This document shows, piece by piece, positions 34,853 through 43,556 of a stretch of 64,000 nucleotides of DNA. The notes under the pieces are model-generated. The model did no database searches. It saw only the letters and a program-made list of their open reading frames with translations, and had not been told where the DNA came from. The DNA is from G963668605 sp963668605 (GTDB taxonomy: Bacteria; Acidobacteriota; Terriglobia; Bryobacterales; Bryobacteraceae): assembly GCA_963668605.1 (NCBI GenBank), contig OY764903.1:3038001-3102000 (forward strand). Direction: 5' to 3'. Numbering within the stretch: position 1 is the first letter of the stretch; each line of letters starts with the position of its first letter. The translations under genes were made by a program, and so were the position numbers.

Positions 34853-37800
34853 TCAGAAACTCAGTTTTACCGCGAACTGCAGGATGCGCGCATCTCCGGC
34901 TGAACTGATGACGCCGGCCGCGGGCGACCCGATTGCCGTTCCCGGCATGCCGAAGCGCGTGTTGTTGAAGGCGTTGAAAGCTTCCGCACGAAGCTGAGCG
35001 CGGAGGCGTTCGTGAAGCCGCATATTCTTCATGAGCGAGAGATCGAAATTAGCAAATCCCGGACCTCGCACGTTGGGCAGCGTGCGCGAGACGTTCCCGA
35101 ACGTGAACGGATCCGGCAGCGTGAAAGCATTGATATCGAAAAAACGGTTCAGCCGCGATTCAATTGATCCATCCAGTGCGGCGCTCTTCCCGGTGCTATT
35201 CGGACGCGAGCCGCCGCCAAACGAGTTGGTATTGTTGGTGGACGTGGTTACGGCCAACGGAATACCGCTCTGGACGGAGAAGATAGTGTTCAACTGCCAT
35301 CCGCCCGCCAGGCGGTTCAACAGGCTGCCTGCGCCTCCCAACAGCGCCTTTCCCGTGCCAACCGGCAGTTCGTAGTTAGCCGCGATGGAAAAATGATGCG
35401 GCACCTGCTGTGAGGAGATCGCGCGCTCCAGTGAGCGGTTGTTGTGGTTCTGGAACGAAGGCGCCTGTCCGAAGAAGTTGAGCACGCCGTTGCTGCCGTC
35501 GTCAATCAACTTGGAACCCGTGTACGCCGCCAGAAAGCTGAGTCCGCGGGAGAAGCGCTTCTCCGCGCGAATCTGCAAGGAATGATAGATCGACGAGCCC
35601 GAAGTGGAACCCGTCGTCACAAAACCGCTGAACTGCGGATACGGGCGAAGGAGTTGCCCGGCCTGGACCTGCGTGGTCCCGAGCGGCTGCGTCGCCGGAA
35701 TGATCCCGTAGAAGGGATTAGCGACGCGGTTGGTTAGGGCGTTACCCAAGGCAAGGTACTGATCAGGAAGTTGGTTGAACTGTAGATTCTGGAGCAGGTG
35801 AGTGCCTTTGCTGCCGGCATAAGCGAGATCGATAACAATATTGCCGGAGAGCGCCTGCTGCACGTCGAAATTCCACTGCTGCAGATAGATCGGTTTCTGG
35901 TCGCGATCGATGGAGTTGATTGCGGCGCCGATGTTGGTGAGCAGTCCGAGCGAGTTGCCGCTGGGCTGGACGTAGCCATTGGGATAGGGATTGGAAATGT
36001 AATTGGCCGGGGTGACGCCATCGATCGTGGAAACCAGACTCGTGGTGGCCACATATCCGGTCTGGCCGAAGTTGCCGAAATCCCAACCCGTGCGCGGCGC
36101 GACAAAGATGCCGTAGCCGCCGCGCAAGACCGTGTTCTTGCACAATTGATATGCCATACCGAAACGAGGCGCGAAGAATTGGGCCACCCGAGCCTGCTCG
36201 CGCGGATTGCCGTTGACGCCGGCGAATTGCAGCCCTCCGTGGAGCGGCGCCATACCTGGCACCTGCAGTGGCACAGGACTGTTGAAGTCGAGATAGTTAA
36301 GCCGGTCGTACCGGTCCGTGCGGAGATTCTCGCGTTCGAAGCGCATCCCGAGGTTGAGCGTCAGTCGCGAGGTAACTTTGAAATCATCCTGCACAAACGC
36401 CGCCTGGTATATAGTCTGGCTGTCTTGCGTGGGTTTCTTGCTGACGCTGCCGGAAGCCGCCAGGCCGAGGAGGAAACTGGCCACCGACTGTCCCGCGGTG
36501 GGACTGCCGCGGGTGGGGTCGGGTCCCTGGGTGAAACCTGCGTTGAACGTGAAGTCGGAGATGGCGGGGCGGAACCCGGCGAGGCGGAACAGGCGCAATT
36601 CGTAGCCGGCCTTGAACACATGCTTGCCGTGAGTGTGCGTGACGTCGGTCTGGGCTGTGTACGAGTTGGAGACATTGTTGAGCAGCGCACCCGCGACCGG
36701 ACCGATGCTGCCGGTGCCGAACCCGACATTGGATGCGGTGTATCCCGCCACGGTCATCGCGGGAAACGCCAACGCCTCCTGCGCCGCGATGTAGGACGCG
36801 GGCAGCCCGAGTTCGGAGGGGTTGAAACCGAGGCCGAAGGGTTCGCCGTGGTCGCGCAACCGGGTGAAACCGAGACGGAACGTGGCAAACGTGCTGGCTG
36901 TGAAGCCGTGCGTGTCGTTCAACGCGAAATTGCGCTGGGTAAACAACTGTGGCCCCGACGATGGATTGGCGACATTGCCATAGATGTTCGGTGGAATCAC
37001 CAGCGAACTGTTCCACGAGAAGCGTCCGAACAGGCGGTTGTGGTCGCTGAAGCTGTGATCGATGCGCGTATTGGTCTGGTCCACGCCGTAGGACTCGCTG
37101 GCGTTGGAGATGAAGTTGTTGATGCCGGTAACGGCATTGCCCGGGAGGTTGGGCTTAATCCAGTAGCCGAGGACCTTGCTGGAGACTGGGTTGACGCGGC
37201 TGGCGGGAATCAGGTTGCCCGGAAATAGATCGCGGGCGTAGCCGCCAGTGGCGAGCGCGCGCGTGGTCACCGGATCGAAGATTTGGATCAGTTGCCCGGT
37301 AGCCGCGCGCGTGTTGCTGAAATTGCCGGCGCGCTGCTCTTCGGTGGGAACCGAGAAGAAGAAAGTCCTTCCGGTACGGCGGCGGGTACCCTCGTAGTTG
37401 AAGAAGAAGAACGTCTTGTCTTTGCGGACGGGGCCGCCTACGGTACCGCCGAACTGGTTGAAGCGGAACGGCGGTTTTTGCTGTCCGGTGACGTTGTTGA
37501 ACCAGTTGTTGGCGTCGAAGGAGCTGTTGCGCAGGAACTCGTAGAGAGATCCGTGAAAGCTGTTAGTGCCGCCGCGCATGGAGACATTGACGACGCCTCC
37601 GCTGGTGCGCCCGAACTCGGCCGACATGTTGTTGGTCTGCACTTTGAATTCCTGCACCGCGTCAATGGAGGGGATGATCGCAAACTGGTTGAACTGCGGC
37701 GAGGTATCGGGGATTCCGTCCAGCAGGATCTCATTGCCCATGGTGGGACCACCGTTGATGGAGAGATTGCTGAGCGGGATGTTGTTGCCGGCCAGGGGAA

Positions 37801-38299
37801 GACGATTATAGGCGACGGCTCCAGGCGTGAGAAATGCGAGGTCGAAGGGATTGCGCCCGTTGAGCGGCAAGTCGGTGATTTTGCGGTTGTCCACCACCGT
37901 GCCGAGGGACGCTTGATCGGCTTCGAGCAGCGGCGCGTCGGCGGTCACGGAGACTTTCTCGGCCACGTCTCCCACGGCGAGCACGACATCGATACGCGCA
38001 AGTTGGTTGACGTGCAGGATGACGCCTTCGCGCTCGGCGACGTGGAAGCCGTCCTTGCGGACGGACAAGTTGTAGCTTCCGGGCTCCAGTAGCGGGACGG
38101 TGTAGTTTCCGGTTTCATTCGACACGGTCTCGCGTAACGCGCCGGTTTCCGCATTGGAGGCTACGACACGAGCGCCGACGATGACTCCGCCGCTCGCATC
38201 GGTGATATGGCCGGTGATTTGTCCCGACGTAGTTTGGGCGGGCAGGCGGACAGCCGCCAACGCCACGACCAGTGTGCCCAGCAAAAGTCGATTTCTCAT
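34853..38299 (-). CDS. Oar-like TonB-dependent outer-membrane receptor
   Basis: A protein of 1148 residues from the ATG at 38299, with GAGAGGGA before it. A signal peptide (NRLLLGTLVVALAAVRLPAQ) is followed by a carboxypeptidase-regulatory-like domain (GQITGHITDASGGVIVGARVVASNAETG). A plug domain follows (VVDNRKITDLPLNGRNPFDLAFLTPG, DGIPDTSPQFNQFAIIPSIDAVQEFKVQT, EFGRTSGGVVNVSMRGG), then a long beta-barrel ending with a terminal aromatic residue (ILQFAVKLSF). This is the SusC-independent receptor type that expanded in Acidobacteriota. No SusD-like partner is seen. Flanked by two GH127 genes, it probably imports arabinose-containing oligosaccharides. Substrate inferred from context only. Confidence 0.88.
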   Translation of the reverse strand: MRNRLLLGTLVVALAAVRLPAQTTSGQITGHITDASGGVIVGARVVASNAETGALRETVSNETGNYTVPLLEPGSYNLSVRKDGFHVAEREGVILHVNQLARIDVVLAVGDVAEKVSVTADAPLLEADQASLGTVVDNRKITDLPLNGRNPFDLAFLTPGAVAYNRLPLAGNNIPLSNLSINGGPTMGNEILLDGIPDTSPQFNQFAIIPSIDAVQEFKVQTNNMSAEFGRTSGGVVNVSMRGGTNSFHGSLYEFLRNSSFDANNWFNNVTGQQKPPFRFNQFGGTVGGPVRKDKTFFFFNYEGTRRRTGRTFFFSVPTEEQRAGNFSNTRAATGQLIQIFDPVTTRALATGGYARDLFPGNLIPASRVNPVSSKVLGYWIKPNLPGNAVTGINNFISNASESYGVDQTNTRIDHSFSDHNRLFGRFSWNSSLVIPPNIYGNVANPSSGPQLFTQRNFALNDTHGFTASTFATFRLGFTRLRDHGEPFGLGFNPSELGLPASYIAAQEALAFPAMTVAGYTASNVGFGTGSIGPVAGALLNNVSNSYTAQTDVTHTHGKHVFKAGYELRLFRLAGFRPAISDFTFNAGFTQGPDPTRGSPTAGQSVASFLLGLAASGSVSKKPTQDSQTIYQAAFVQDDFKVTSRLTLNLGMRFERENLRTDRYDRLNYLDFNSPVPLQVPGMAPLHGGLQFAGVNGNPREQARVAQFFAPRFGMAYQLCKNTVLRGGYGIFVAPRTGWDFGNFGQTGYVATTSLVSTIDGVTPANYISNPYPNGYVQPSGNSLGLLTNIGAAINSIDRDQKPIYLQQWNFDVQQALSGNIVIDLAYAGSKGTHLLQNLQFNQLPDQYLALGNALTNRVANPFYGIIPATQPLGTTQVQAGQLLRPYPQFSGFVTTGSTSGSSIYHSLQIRAEKRFSRGLSFLAAYTGSKLIDDGSNGVLNFFGQAPSFQNHNNRSLERAISSQQVPHHFSIAANYELPVGTGKALLGGAGSLLNRLAGGWQLNTIFSVQSGIPLAVTTSTNNTNSFGGGSRPNSTGKSAALDGSIESRLNRFFDINAFTLPDPFTFGNVSRTLPNVRGPGFANFDLSLMKNMRLHERLRAQLRAEAFNAFNNTRFGMPGTAIGSPAAGVISSAGDARILQFAVKLSF

Positions 38300-38363
38300 G
38301 GATTCCCTCTCTTGAATTTGAAAGATCACTCATGACCGCGTTACGCCGGACCAGCCAAGGGCC

Positions 38364-40370
38364 TCAGCGAACCAGCGGCATCCAGACCGTCATATACGGT
38401 ATGCCACGATTGCCCCAGGCATAGTATGGGATCAGACGCAGATTCACAACCTCCGGGCCGGACGGACGCAGGGAGCGATATAGTTGGCCGCTCCAATCGC
38501 CGCTCCGGATCAGACGGCCTTCGCCCTCCAGCACCGTGACTCCGTTGAGTAGTTTCGCATCGTGCCGCGCCGTGAATTTCGCGGCAGCGGGGATGGCGAC
38601 TTCTTCCACACGCACATTGGCCGGCAGGTCCGGAGATTCCAAACAATAGACGACCGGCCCGCGCGCGACCGCCACCTGATTGCGCGTTTCCTCGATTTTG
38701 GGATGGCCTTCGATCAGCCGCGTACGCATCCCGAGATCCAATTCGAGCTTGTCTCCGGCCGACCAGCTCCGGCGGACCTCCGCATAACTTTGCGGCTTGA
38801 GTGCGATGCCGGCCGACTTGCCGTTGATCGTTAACGTGGGATTCTGAGCCCACTCCGGAATGCGCAGTTTCAAGGCAAATTCCGTTCCCGGCGTTTGATT
38901 CACCGTAAATCGGATCTTACCCTCCCAAGGATAGGCGGTCTCCTGCGTCAGGTCGAGGCGCGTGCCGCCGGGCAGTTCCGTCTTCAGCGAATTCGCTCCG
39001 TAAAAATTCACCCACAGCGCCTTGTCGGACCAACTGTAGGCCCAGCCGCTGAACTCGGCGACGGTGCGCGTCATGTTGGGCGGGCAGCAGTAGCAGAACG
39101 GAGCGCCCGCATCCGACGTGGATTCCCAGCGCTCGAGACTGTCCTGGCTCAGCAGGCGATCTTCCTTGCCGTTGCGCCGCAGCGGATTGGTGTAGCAATA
39201 AGACTTTCCATTCAGACCCCAACCCGACAATGACGCGTTGTACATCACTTGCTCCACGACGTCGGCGTAGCGCGCCTCACCGGTGATTCCGAGCATCCGC
39301 CAGCCCCACATCGCGTGCGCCAGACTGGCGCAAGTCTCGTTGTAGGCGGTTCTGTTCGGAAGCTCGTATTCCAGGCCGAACGCCTCCCACACTTTGTCGC
39401 GCCGGTAGGAGAAGCCGAAATGCAGCGCCGCGATGCCGCCGGTCACGTACATCTTCTGATTCACGGCGCTGCTCCAGATTCGCTCGAGCGCGGCCAGAAT
39501 CGCCTTCTCTCCCGTTTCGGCATAGACGTCCGCCGCGCCCGCCCACAGGTACGGCCCGACCACCGAATGGCCGACGGCCTCCGTCTCCTCGCGCAGCGTA
39601 ACATGCGATTGATTCACGTCCGTGCCGCCCGGCTGCGAGCCACGCATATCGACGAAAATGTTTCCAAGCTCCAGATACTTCGGGTTGCGCGTGACGCGGT
39701 ACAACTCCACCACCGCCATGACCTGCGACGGATTGAAGCAGAAATGCGCTAATTCCTTCGGCCGCGGCTGGAACACGCCATAAAGATAGTCCGCCGTCTT
39801 CGTCGCGACGTCAAGGAAATTCCGCTTGCCTGTGATGCGGTGGTGTACGCACGCCGCCGTGATCAGGTGGCCCATGTTGTACAACTCGTGGAGACCCATG
39901 TCGCCCCAGCGCTTCCGGCCGCCGATCTGAGTGTGCGTGCCGATGTAGCCGTCGGGACCTTGCGCTTTCGCGACGACCGCGATGGCATCGTCCATCTGTT
40001 TGTCCAGCTTCGGATCTTTTGTGCGCAGGTAGACCGCGGCCATGGTCTCGATGGCTTTGTACACGTCGCCATCGCTCCACGTGTTGCCATGGAACTTGCC
40101 CTCGACCAGGCCAGCGGCGATTTTGAGATTCACCACGTTGGCGGAATTGCGCGGATCCTGCATCACTTCCCACAGGCGCGGTAGTCCGGCATCGCGCACC
40201 AGATTGAAGCGATCGCCCCAAAAGCCGGGCTTCCAAGTCACGGCATCCATGTCGAGCGTCCGCAGTTTCACATACGGGCTTTCGGAAGTGTCGATCACGC
40301 CGCGGTTGCGTGCCGGAAGCGAGCCAGCCGCAAGCGAAATCGCCAAACAGCAGAGGATCAATTTGTTCAT
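38364..40370 (-). CDS. Exported GH127 beta-L-arabinofuranosidase, copy b
   Basis: A protein of 668 residues from the ATG at 40370 (MNKLILCCLAISLAAGSLPA signal). It is paralogous along its whole length to the GH127 gene at 32813. Zinc/thiolate residues are Glu345, Cys347, Cys428 and Cys429 (NETCAS, CYCCPP). As the first gene of the minus-strand operon it sits 170 bases behind a palindromic promoter region. The two GH127 enzymes have the same total length but differ strongly in the loop before the CYCC motif (EDRLLSQDSLERWESTSDAG against ELPRVVRKQDPPLRSTV). So they probably act on different linkages. Confidence 0.92.
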   Translation of the reverse strand: MNKLILCCLAISLAAGSLPARNRGVIDTSESPYVKLRTLDMDAVTWKPGFWGDRFNLVRDAGLPRLWEVMQDPRNSANVVNLKIAAGLVEGKFHGNTWSDGDVYKAIETMAAVYLRTKDPKLDKQMDDAIAVVAKAQGPDGYIGTHTQIGGRKRWGDMGLHELYNMGHLITAACVHHRITGKRNFLDVATKTADYLYGVFQPRPKELAHFCFNPSQVMAVVELYRVTRNPKYLELGNIFVDMRGSQPGGTDVNQSHVTLREETEAVGHSVVGPYLWAGAADVYAETGEKAILAALERIWSSAVNQKMYVTGGIAALHFGFSYRRDKVWEAFGLEYELPNRTAYNETCASLAHAMWGWRMLGITGEARYADVVEQVMYNASLSGWGLNGKSYCYTNPLRRNGKEDRLLSQDSLERWESTSDAGAPFCYCCPPNMTRTVAEFSGWAYSWSDKALWVNFYGANSLKTELPGGTRLDLTQETAYPWEGKIRFTVNQTPGTEFALKLRIPEWAQNPTLTINGKSAGIALKPQSYAEVRRSWSAGDKLELDLGMRTRLIEGHPKIEETRNQVAVARGPVVYCLESPDLPANVRVEEVAIPAAAKFTARHDAKLLNGVTVLEGEGRLIRSGDWSGQLYRSLRPSGPEVVNLRLIPYYAWGNRGIPYMTVWMPLVR

Positions 40371-40433
40371 GCGTGTGGTCTCTATTTTCAATCGGACTCG
40401 AAGACGAGCCAGGGTCGGGGCCGCCGATCGCTT

Positions 40434-40468
40434 AATTGGCCCGTCCAATAGTATCAATCGAAATGCAG
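40434..40468 (-). promoter_or_regulatory. Operator candidate, proximal, of the arabinan-type operon
   Basis: AATTGG-CCCGT-CCAATA (40434-40450) is a near-perfect palindrome. It is followed by TATCAATCGAAATGCAG, the same tail seen at the other two sites. It lies 64 bases upstream of the GH127b start at 40370. Confidence 0.45.
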
Positions 40469-40532
40469 GGTCGCAAGCGTACTCTACGCTTTTTACTGAC
40501 ATCCTTCGTCGCACAGCGCTTAGCGCCGCCCA

Positions 40533-40560
40533 AATTGGAACCTCCAATTGAAACTGCGAT
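40533..40560 (-). promoter_or_regulatory. Operator candidate, distal, of the arabinan-type operon
   Basis: AATTGGA-ACC-TCCAATT (40533-40549) is a perfect inverted repeat with seven-base arms, followed by GAAACTGCGAT. The tail matches the motif before the sulfatase gene (GGAAACTGCAAT). Two such sites in one promoter suggest cooperative binding of a LacI- or GntR-type regulator, which is not encoded here. Confidence 0.5.
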
Positions 40561-40699
40561 TCTAAAGCGAAACGGGCGCGTCTAGGCAGAACGGCACGCA
40601 GCCGTGGCTTGCAGGAAGGCCAGCCGGTTTCGTGATACGTCTCCGTACAGCTATAGCGCCGCCGGCGGCAAGCCAGCCGATGTGCGACTCAGAGACACT

Positions 40700-40925
40700 C
40701 GGAAGGCGGAACCCCAGTTCCGCAACCAACCCCTGGTTGGTTTGAGGATTCCAGGAGAACTCTGCCGCCAACGGTCAAACGCACGATGGGCGACCGGGGG
40801 TCGCCCGCGGACGCGGGCGTCCGCCCTCCGGTTTGCCGGCGAAGTTCAAGTAGCGAATACGCTCAGATTCGCATGATAGCTTGTCAGTCCGGCAGATCTC
40901 TCAATTCTGCGTCGCGCACCCCGCG
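40700..40925. repeat. Mosaic hairpin repeat, copy B (family R2)
   Basis: The region 40371-40955 has no gene. Its left part is the operon promoter. Its right part holds the hairpin modules shared with 16060-16283. Module 1 is identical over 28 bases (40700-40727); its second hairpin reads AACCAA-cccctgg-TTGGTT. Module 2: GGGCGACC-GGG-GGTCGCCC (40788-40806), then GCGGACG-CGGG-CGTCCGC (40807-40824). Module 3 starts GGCAGATCTCTCA at 40891. The short tag GAATACGCT occurs in both copies but in a different order. Confidence 0.75.
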
Positions 40926-40955
40926 CCAGCCGATGCATACTGGAGAGGAAGCATT

Positions 40956-41729
40956 ATGAAGCGACTGATCCTTTCCCTACTCTGCGCGGGCATGGCGGCG
41001 TTGGCCGCGCAACCCGCTCCGGGCGCGCCTTCCGTCCTGATTGTCGCCGACGAGTTTCCGGCCATGGAACTGCTCGCCGGTAAGCTTCGCGCCGCCGAGA
41101 ACATCGACAGCAAGATCGTCGAGCAAACGAAAATGCCAAAGGACCTCGCGGCGTTTCGCGCCGTGATCGTCTACATCCATGGCGACCTGCGGCAGTCCGC
41201 CGAAAGAGCCTTCATCAACTACACGCAGGCGGGCGGCAAGCTGATCCTGCTGCACCACTCGATCAGCTCCGGCAAGCGCAAGAACCAACTCTGGATTCCT
41301 TTCACTGCGGTGACCCTGCCGTTCGGCGAGTTCAAGGACGGCGGCTACCACTGGATCGACCCGGTGACGCTCGACATCGTCAACCTCGCGCCGCTGCACT
41401 ACATCACGGCGCACAACGTGAAATTCCCGCAATCGATCGCTTACGAGAGTCCCACGCTCGGCGGTGGAGAGCGCAAATATCCCGGCTTCACGCTGCCCGA
41501 GACCGAGGTATACCTGAACCACGTCTTCGCCGAAGCTCGCACTGTGCTGCTCGGCCTGAAATACAAAGAAGCCGCAACCGGCCGCGTTTACATGCAGGAC
41601 ACTGCGGGGTGGGTGAAGCCCTCGGGCAAGGGCTGGATCATCTACCTTATGGCGGGCCACAGCGTGAAAGAGTTCGAGCACCCTGTCTATGCGCAAATGG
41701 TGCTCAACGCGGTGACCTTCAAGCCGTAG
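40956..41729 (+). CDS. Exported ThuA-like domain protein
   Basis: A protein of 257 residues from the ATG at 40956 with a strong ribosome site (GGAGAGGAAG). A signal peptide (KRLILSLLCAGMAALAAQ) is followed by a class-I glutamine-amidotransferase-like fold of the ThuA family (PSVLIVADEFPAMELLAGKL, FRAVIVYIHGDL, AGGKLILLHHSI). It ends with GWIIYLMAGHSVKEFEHPVYAQMVLNAVTF, a ThuA-typical ending. ThuA relatives take part in disaccharide metabolism with 3-keto sugars. The catalytic Cys of amidotransferases is absent. The gene may support the DUF1080/oxidoreductase pathway, but it is not adjacent. Confidence 0.8.
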   Translation: MKRLILSLLCAGMAALAAQPAPGAPSVLIVADEFPAMELLAGKLRAAENIDSKIVEQTKMPKDLAAFRAVIVYIHGDLRQSAERAFINYTQAGGKLILLHHSISSGKRKNQLWIPFTAVTLPFGEFKDGGYHWIDPVTLDIVNLAPLHYITAHNVKFPQSIAYESPTLGGGERKYPGFTLPETEVYLNHVFAEARTVLLGLKYKEAATGRVYMQDTAGWVKPSGKGWIIYLMAGHSVKEFEHPVYAQMVLNAVTFKP

Positions 41730-41738
41730 CGCGCGGCG

Positions 41739-42620
41739 CTATTCGACGGTTTTCGCCTCCATCAGTTCCGTGCGCGTGCCGTCAGGATCTAACAGATTCA
41801 TCAGCCAGCGTTTATTGCGTCCCACCTTGGGCTTGGCGCTCTCTTTGGCGGGGATGCCGCGGGTGAGCAGTTCGCGGTACGGCGCCTGGATCTCCGGAAC
41901 TACCAGACAGATGTGGTGCATAGAGCCAAGCTGCGCGCGCGTGAGCGGCTTATCGTGCAGCATGAACTCAACGTAATCGCCGCTCGGACCCGGCATGCGC
42001 ATGTTGATCCAGTTCAGCTTGTCATCGGCGGAACCACCGCGCCAGATCTCCCGGAAGCCCAATTTGTCGCGATAGAACGCCATGGCCGCGTCGAGATTGC
42101 CTACCGAGACACCTGTGTGCTCCATATGATCGGAGATCCGGCGCGCGTCCATGAATTTGCCGCGCGCGTTCGTGTGCAGCGAACCCGGCATGTATTGTAC
42201 AAACTCCACGCGGTGCCCGTCGGGGTCTTTGATAATAAAATTGCGGTTACCGTCACGGCCTTGCTGAACGGCGCCGGGCTGGAGTCCGCGTTCGATCAAC
42301 ATGCGATGCAGCTTGGCGATATCGGAAGTCGACATCGCGATGTGCGACAGCCGCTCGTCTTCCCCAGGCTTCAAGCCCGCTGCGATCTCGATAAACTGGT
42401 CGTCGTTCACTTTGAAGAACGCCATCGTGACCGCGCCACTTCCGTCCTTATACTGGAACGCCTCCTGGTAGCCAAGCGTTCCGGTGTAAAATCCGCGCGC
42501 CTTCGTAATGTCGGCGACCTTGAAGGCGGAATGCGCCAGTCCGGTGATCGGCAGATCCTCCGCCGCGAGCAGACTGGACGCCAAGAACAAAAAACCGAGC
42601 CATTGAGTCATGAGGAGCAT
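41739..42620 (-). CDS. Exported VOC/glyoxalase-superfamily protein, two modules
   Basis: A protein of 294 residues from the ATG at 42620 (a second ATG is three codons further). A signal peptide (WLGFLFLASSLLAAE) precedes two or more VOC beta-alpha-beta-beta-beta modules. The first: ITGLAHSAFKVADITKARGFYTGTLGYQEAF. The second: MEHTGVSVGNLDAAMAFYRDKLGFREIW. FIIKDPDGHRVEFVQYMP and LMNLLDPDGTRTELME provide metal-ligand Glu residues. The reaction is unknown; family members include glyoxalase I and extradiol dioxygenases. It is divergent from the PAP2 gene with overlapping leader regions (34 bases between starts). Confidence 0.82.
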   Translation of the reverse strand: MLLMTQWLGFLFLASSLLAAEDLPITGLAHSAFKVADITKARGFYTGTLGYQEAFQYKDGSGAVTMAFFKVNDDQFIEIAAGLKPGEDERLSHIAMSTSDIAKLHRMLIERGLQPGAVQQGRDGNRNFIIKDPDGHRVEFVQYMPGSLHTNARGKFMDARRISDHMEHTGVSVGNLDAAMAFYRDKLGFREIWRGGSADDKLNWINMRMPGPSGDYVEFMLHDKPLTRAQLGSMHHICLVVPEIQAPYRELLTRGIPAKESAKPKVGRNKRWLMNLLDPDGTRTELMEAKTVE

Positions 42621-42654
42621 TGTAGCGCTTCCATCTTCTATGATGGAGGCACGC

Positions 42655-43503
42655 ATGAAAGCGCTCCGAACGCCGGAAAAACTACTCATCGCGTATTTCG
42701 TGTATACGGCCGCACTGGCTTTGATTCTGCCTCTGAGACCGGAGGTTCGCTGGGTCACCTGGGCCGTCAACGCCATCGTAATCAGCGGATATTTCCTGCT
42801 GGCATGGGCCGATTCGCTGCGGCGCGGCGAGTTTCTCAGCATCGTCCGCGACTGGTATCCCATGCCCCAGATGCTGCTGGCGTATCGCGAGATGGGCTGG
42901 TTCGCACAGCCGCACACCGATTTCCACCTCGAGCGCGCCTGGGTCGCCATCGATAAACTGATCCTGAACGATTGGGGACTGAAAGCGGCGATCGAATCGG
43001 CGGGTTCCATTCTTCCGGCTGTGCTGGAGATCTCCTATACGCTGGTTTACACGATCGCGACTTTTGGAATGGTGATGCTCTACGCCTATCGCCGCCGCGA
43101 GCGAGTTCCCGCCTTCCAGGCCGTTTGTCTGCTTGGCATTCTGAGCGCGTATGCCCTGTTTCCTTATTTCCCGTCGGAGCCGCCGCGCACGGTCTTTCCG
43201 GGAGAGGATTTCCCCGCCTACATGTCCGCCTTCCGGCGCTTCAACTGGAAGATGCTCGGCGGGTACGGCATCCACACCAGCGTGTTTCCGAGCGCGCACG
43301 TCTCCGGCGCTTTCGCCGGGGCGTTCGGTATGCTCTTGTTGCTGCCGGAACAGAAGTGGGTGGGACGGGCCCTCACCGTGCTGGCCGTGCTGATCGCAAC
43401 AGCGACAGTTTATGGGCGTTATCACTATGCTGTCGATGCGATCGCAGGCTTTTCCATTGCGGTGATAGTCGCCGTGGCGGCCCGCAATTTCACACAAGCG
43501 TAA
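42655..43503 (+). CDS. PAP2-superfamily membrane phosphatase
   Basis: A protein of 282 residues from the ATG at 42655, five bases after GGAGG. About six transmembrane segments are seen (KLLIAYFVYTAALALILPL, VNAIVISGYFLLAWA, ISYTLVYTIATFGMVMLYA, VCLLGILSAYALFPYF, and two near the end). The acid-phosphatase motifs are present: FPSAHVSGAFAG (second motif, with His) and YGRYHYAVDAIAGF (third motif, His and Asp). The layout resembles inositol-phosphorylceramide synthase/AUR1-like bacterial PAP2 proteins. It would dephosphorylate a lipid phosphate or transfer its head group. A histidine kinase gene follows after 53 bases. Confidence 0.87.
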   Translation: MKALRTPEKLLIAYFVYTAALALILPLRPEVRWVTWAVNAIVISGYFLLAWADSLRRGEFLSIVRDWYPMPQMLLAYREMGWFAQPHTDFHLERAWVAIDKLILNDWGLKAAIESAGSILPAVLEISYTLVYTIATFGMVMLYAYRRRERVPAFQAVCLLGILSAYALFPYFPSEPPRTVFPGEDFPAYMSAFRRFNWKMLGGYGIHTSVFPSAHVSGAFAGAFGMLLLLPEQKWVGRALTVLAVLIATATVYGRYHYAVDAIAGFSIAVIVAVAARNFTQA

Positions 43504-43556
43504 ATTTTTGTGCAGATTCTGCCGAAGAACACTTAGAAGTGAGGTTCGATACAGGC

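Noticed and set aside
35798..37228. Plus-strand open frame of 476 codons in the TonB receptor gene
   Set aside because: Antisense shadow of the receptor: composition is Val/Glu/Arg-rich and there is no ribosome site or domain.
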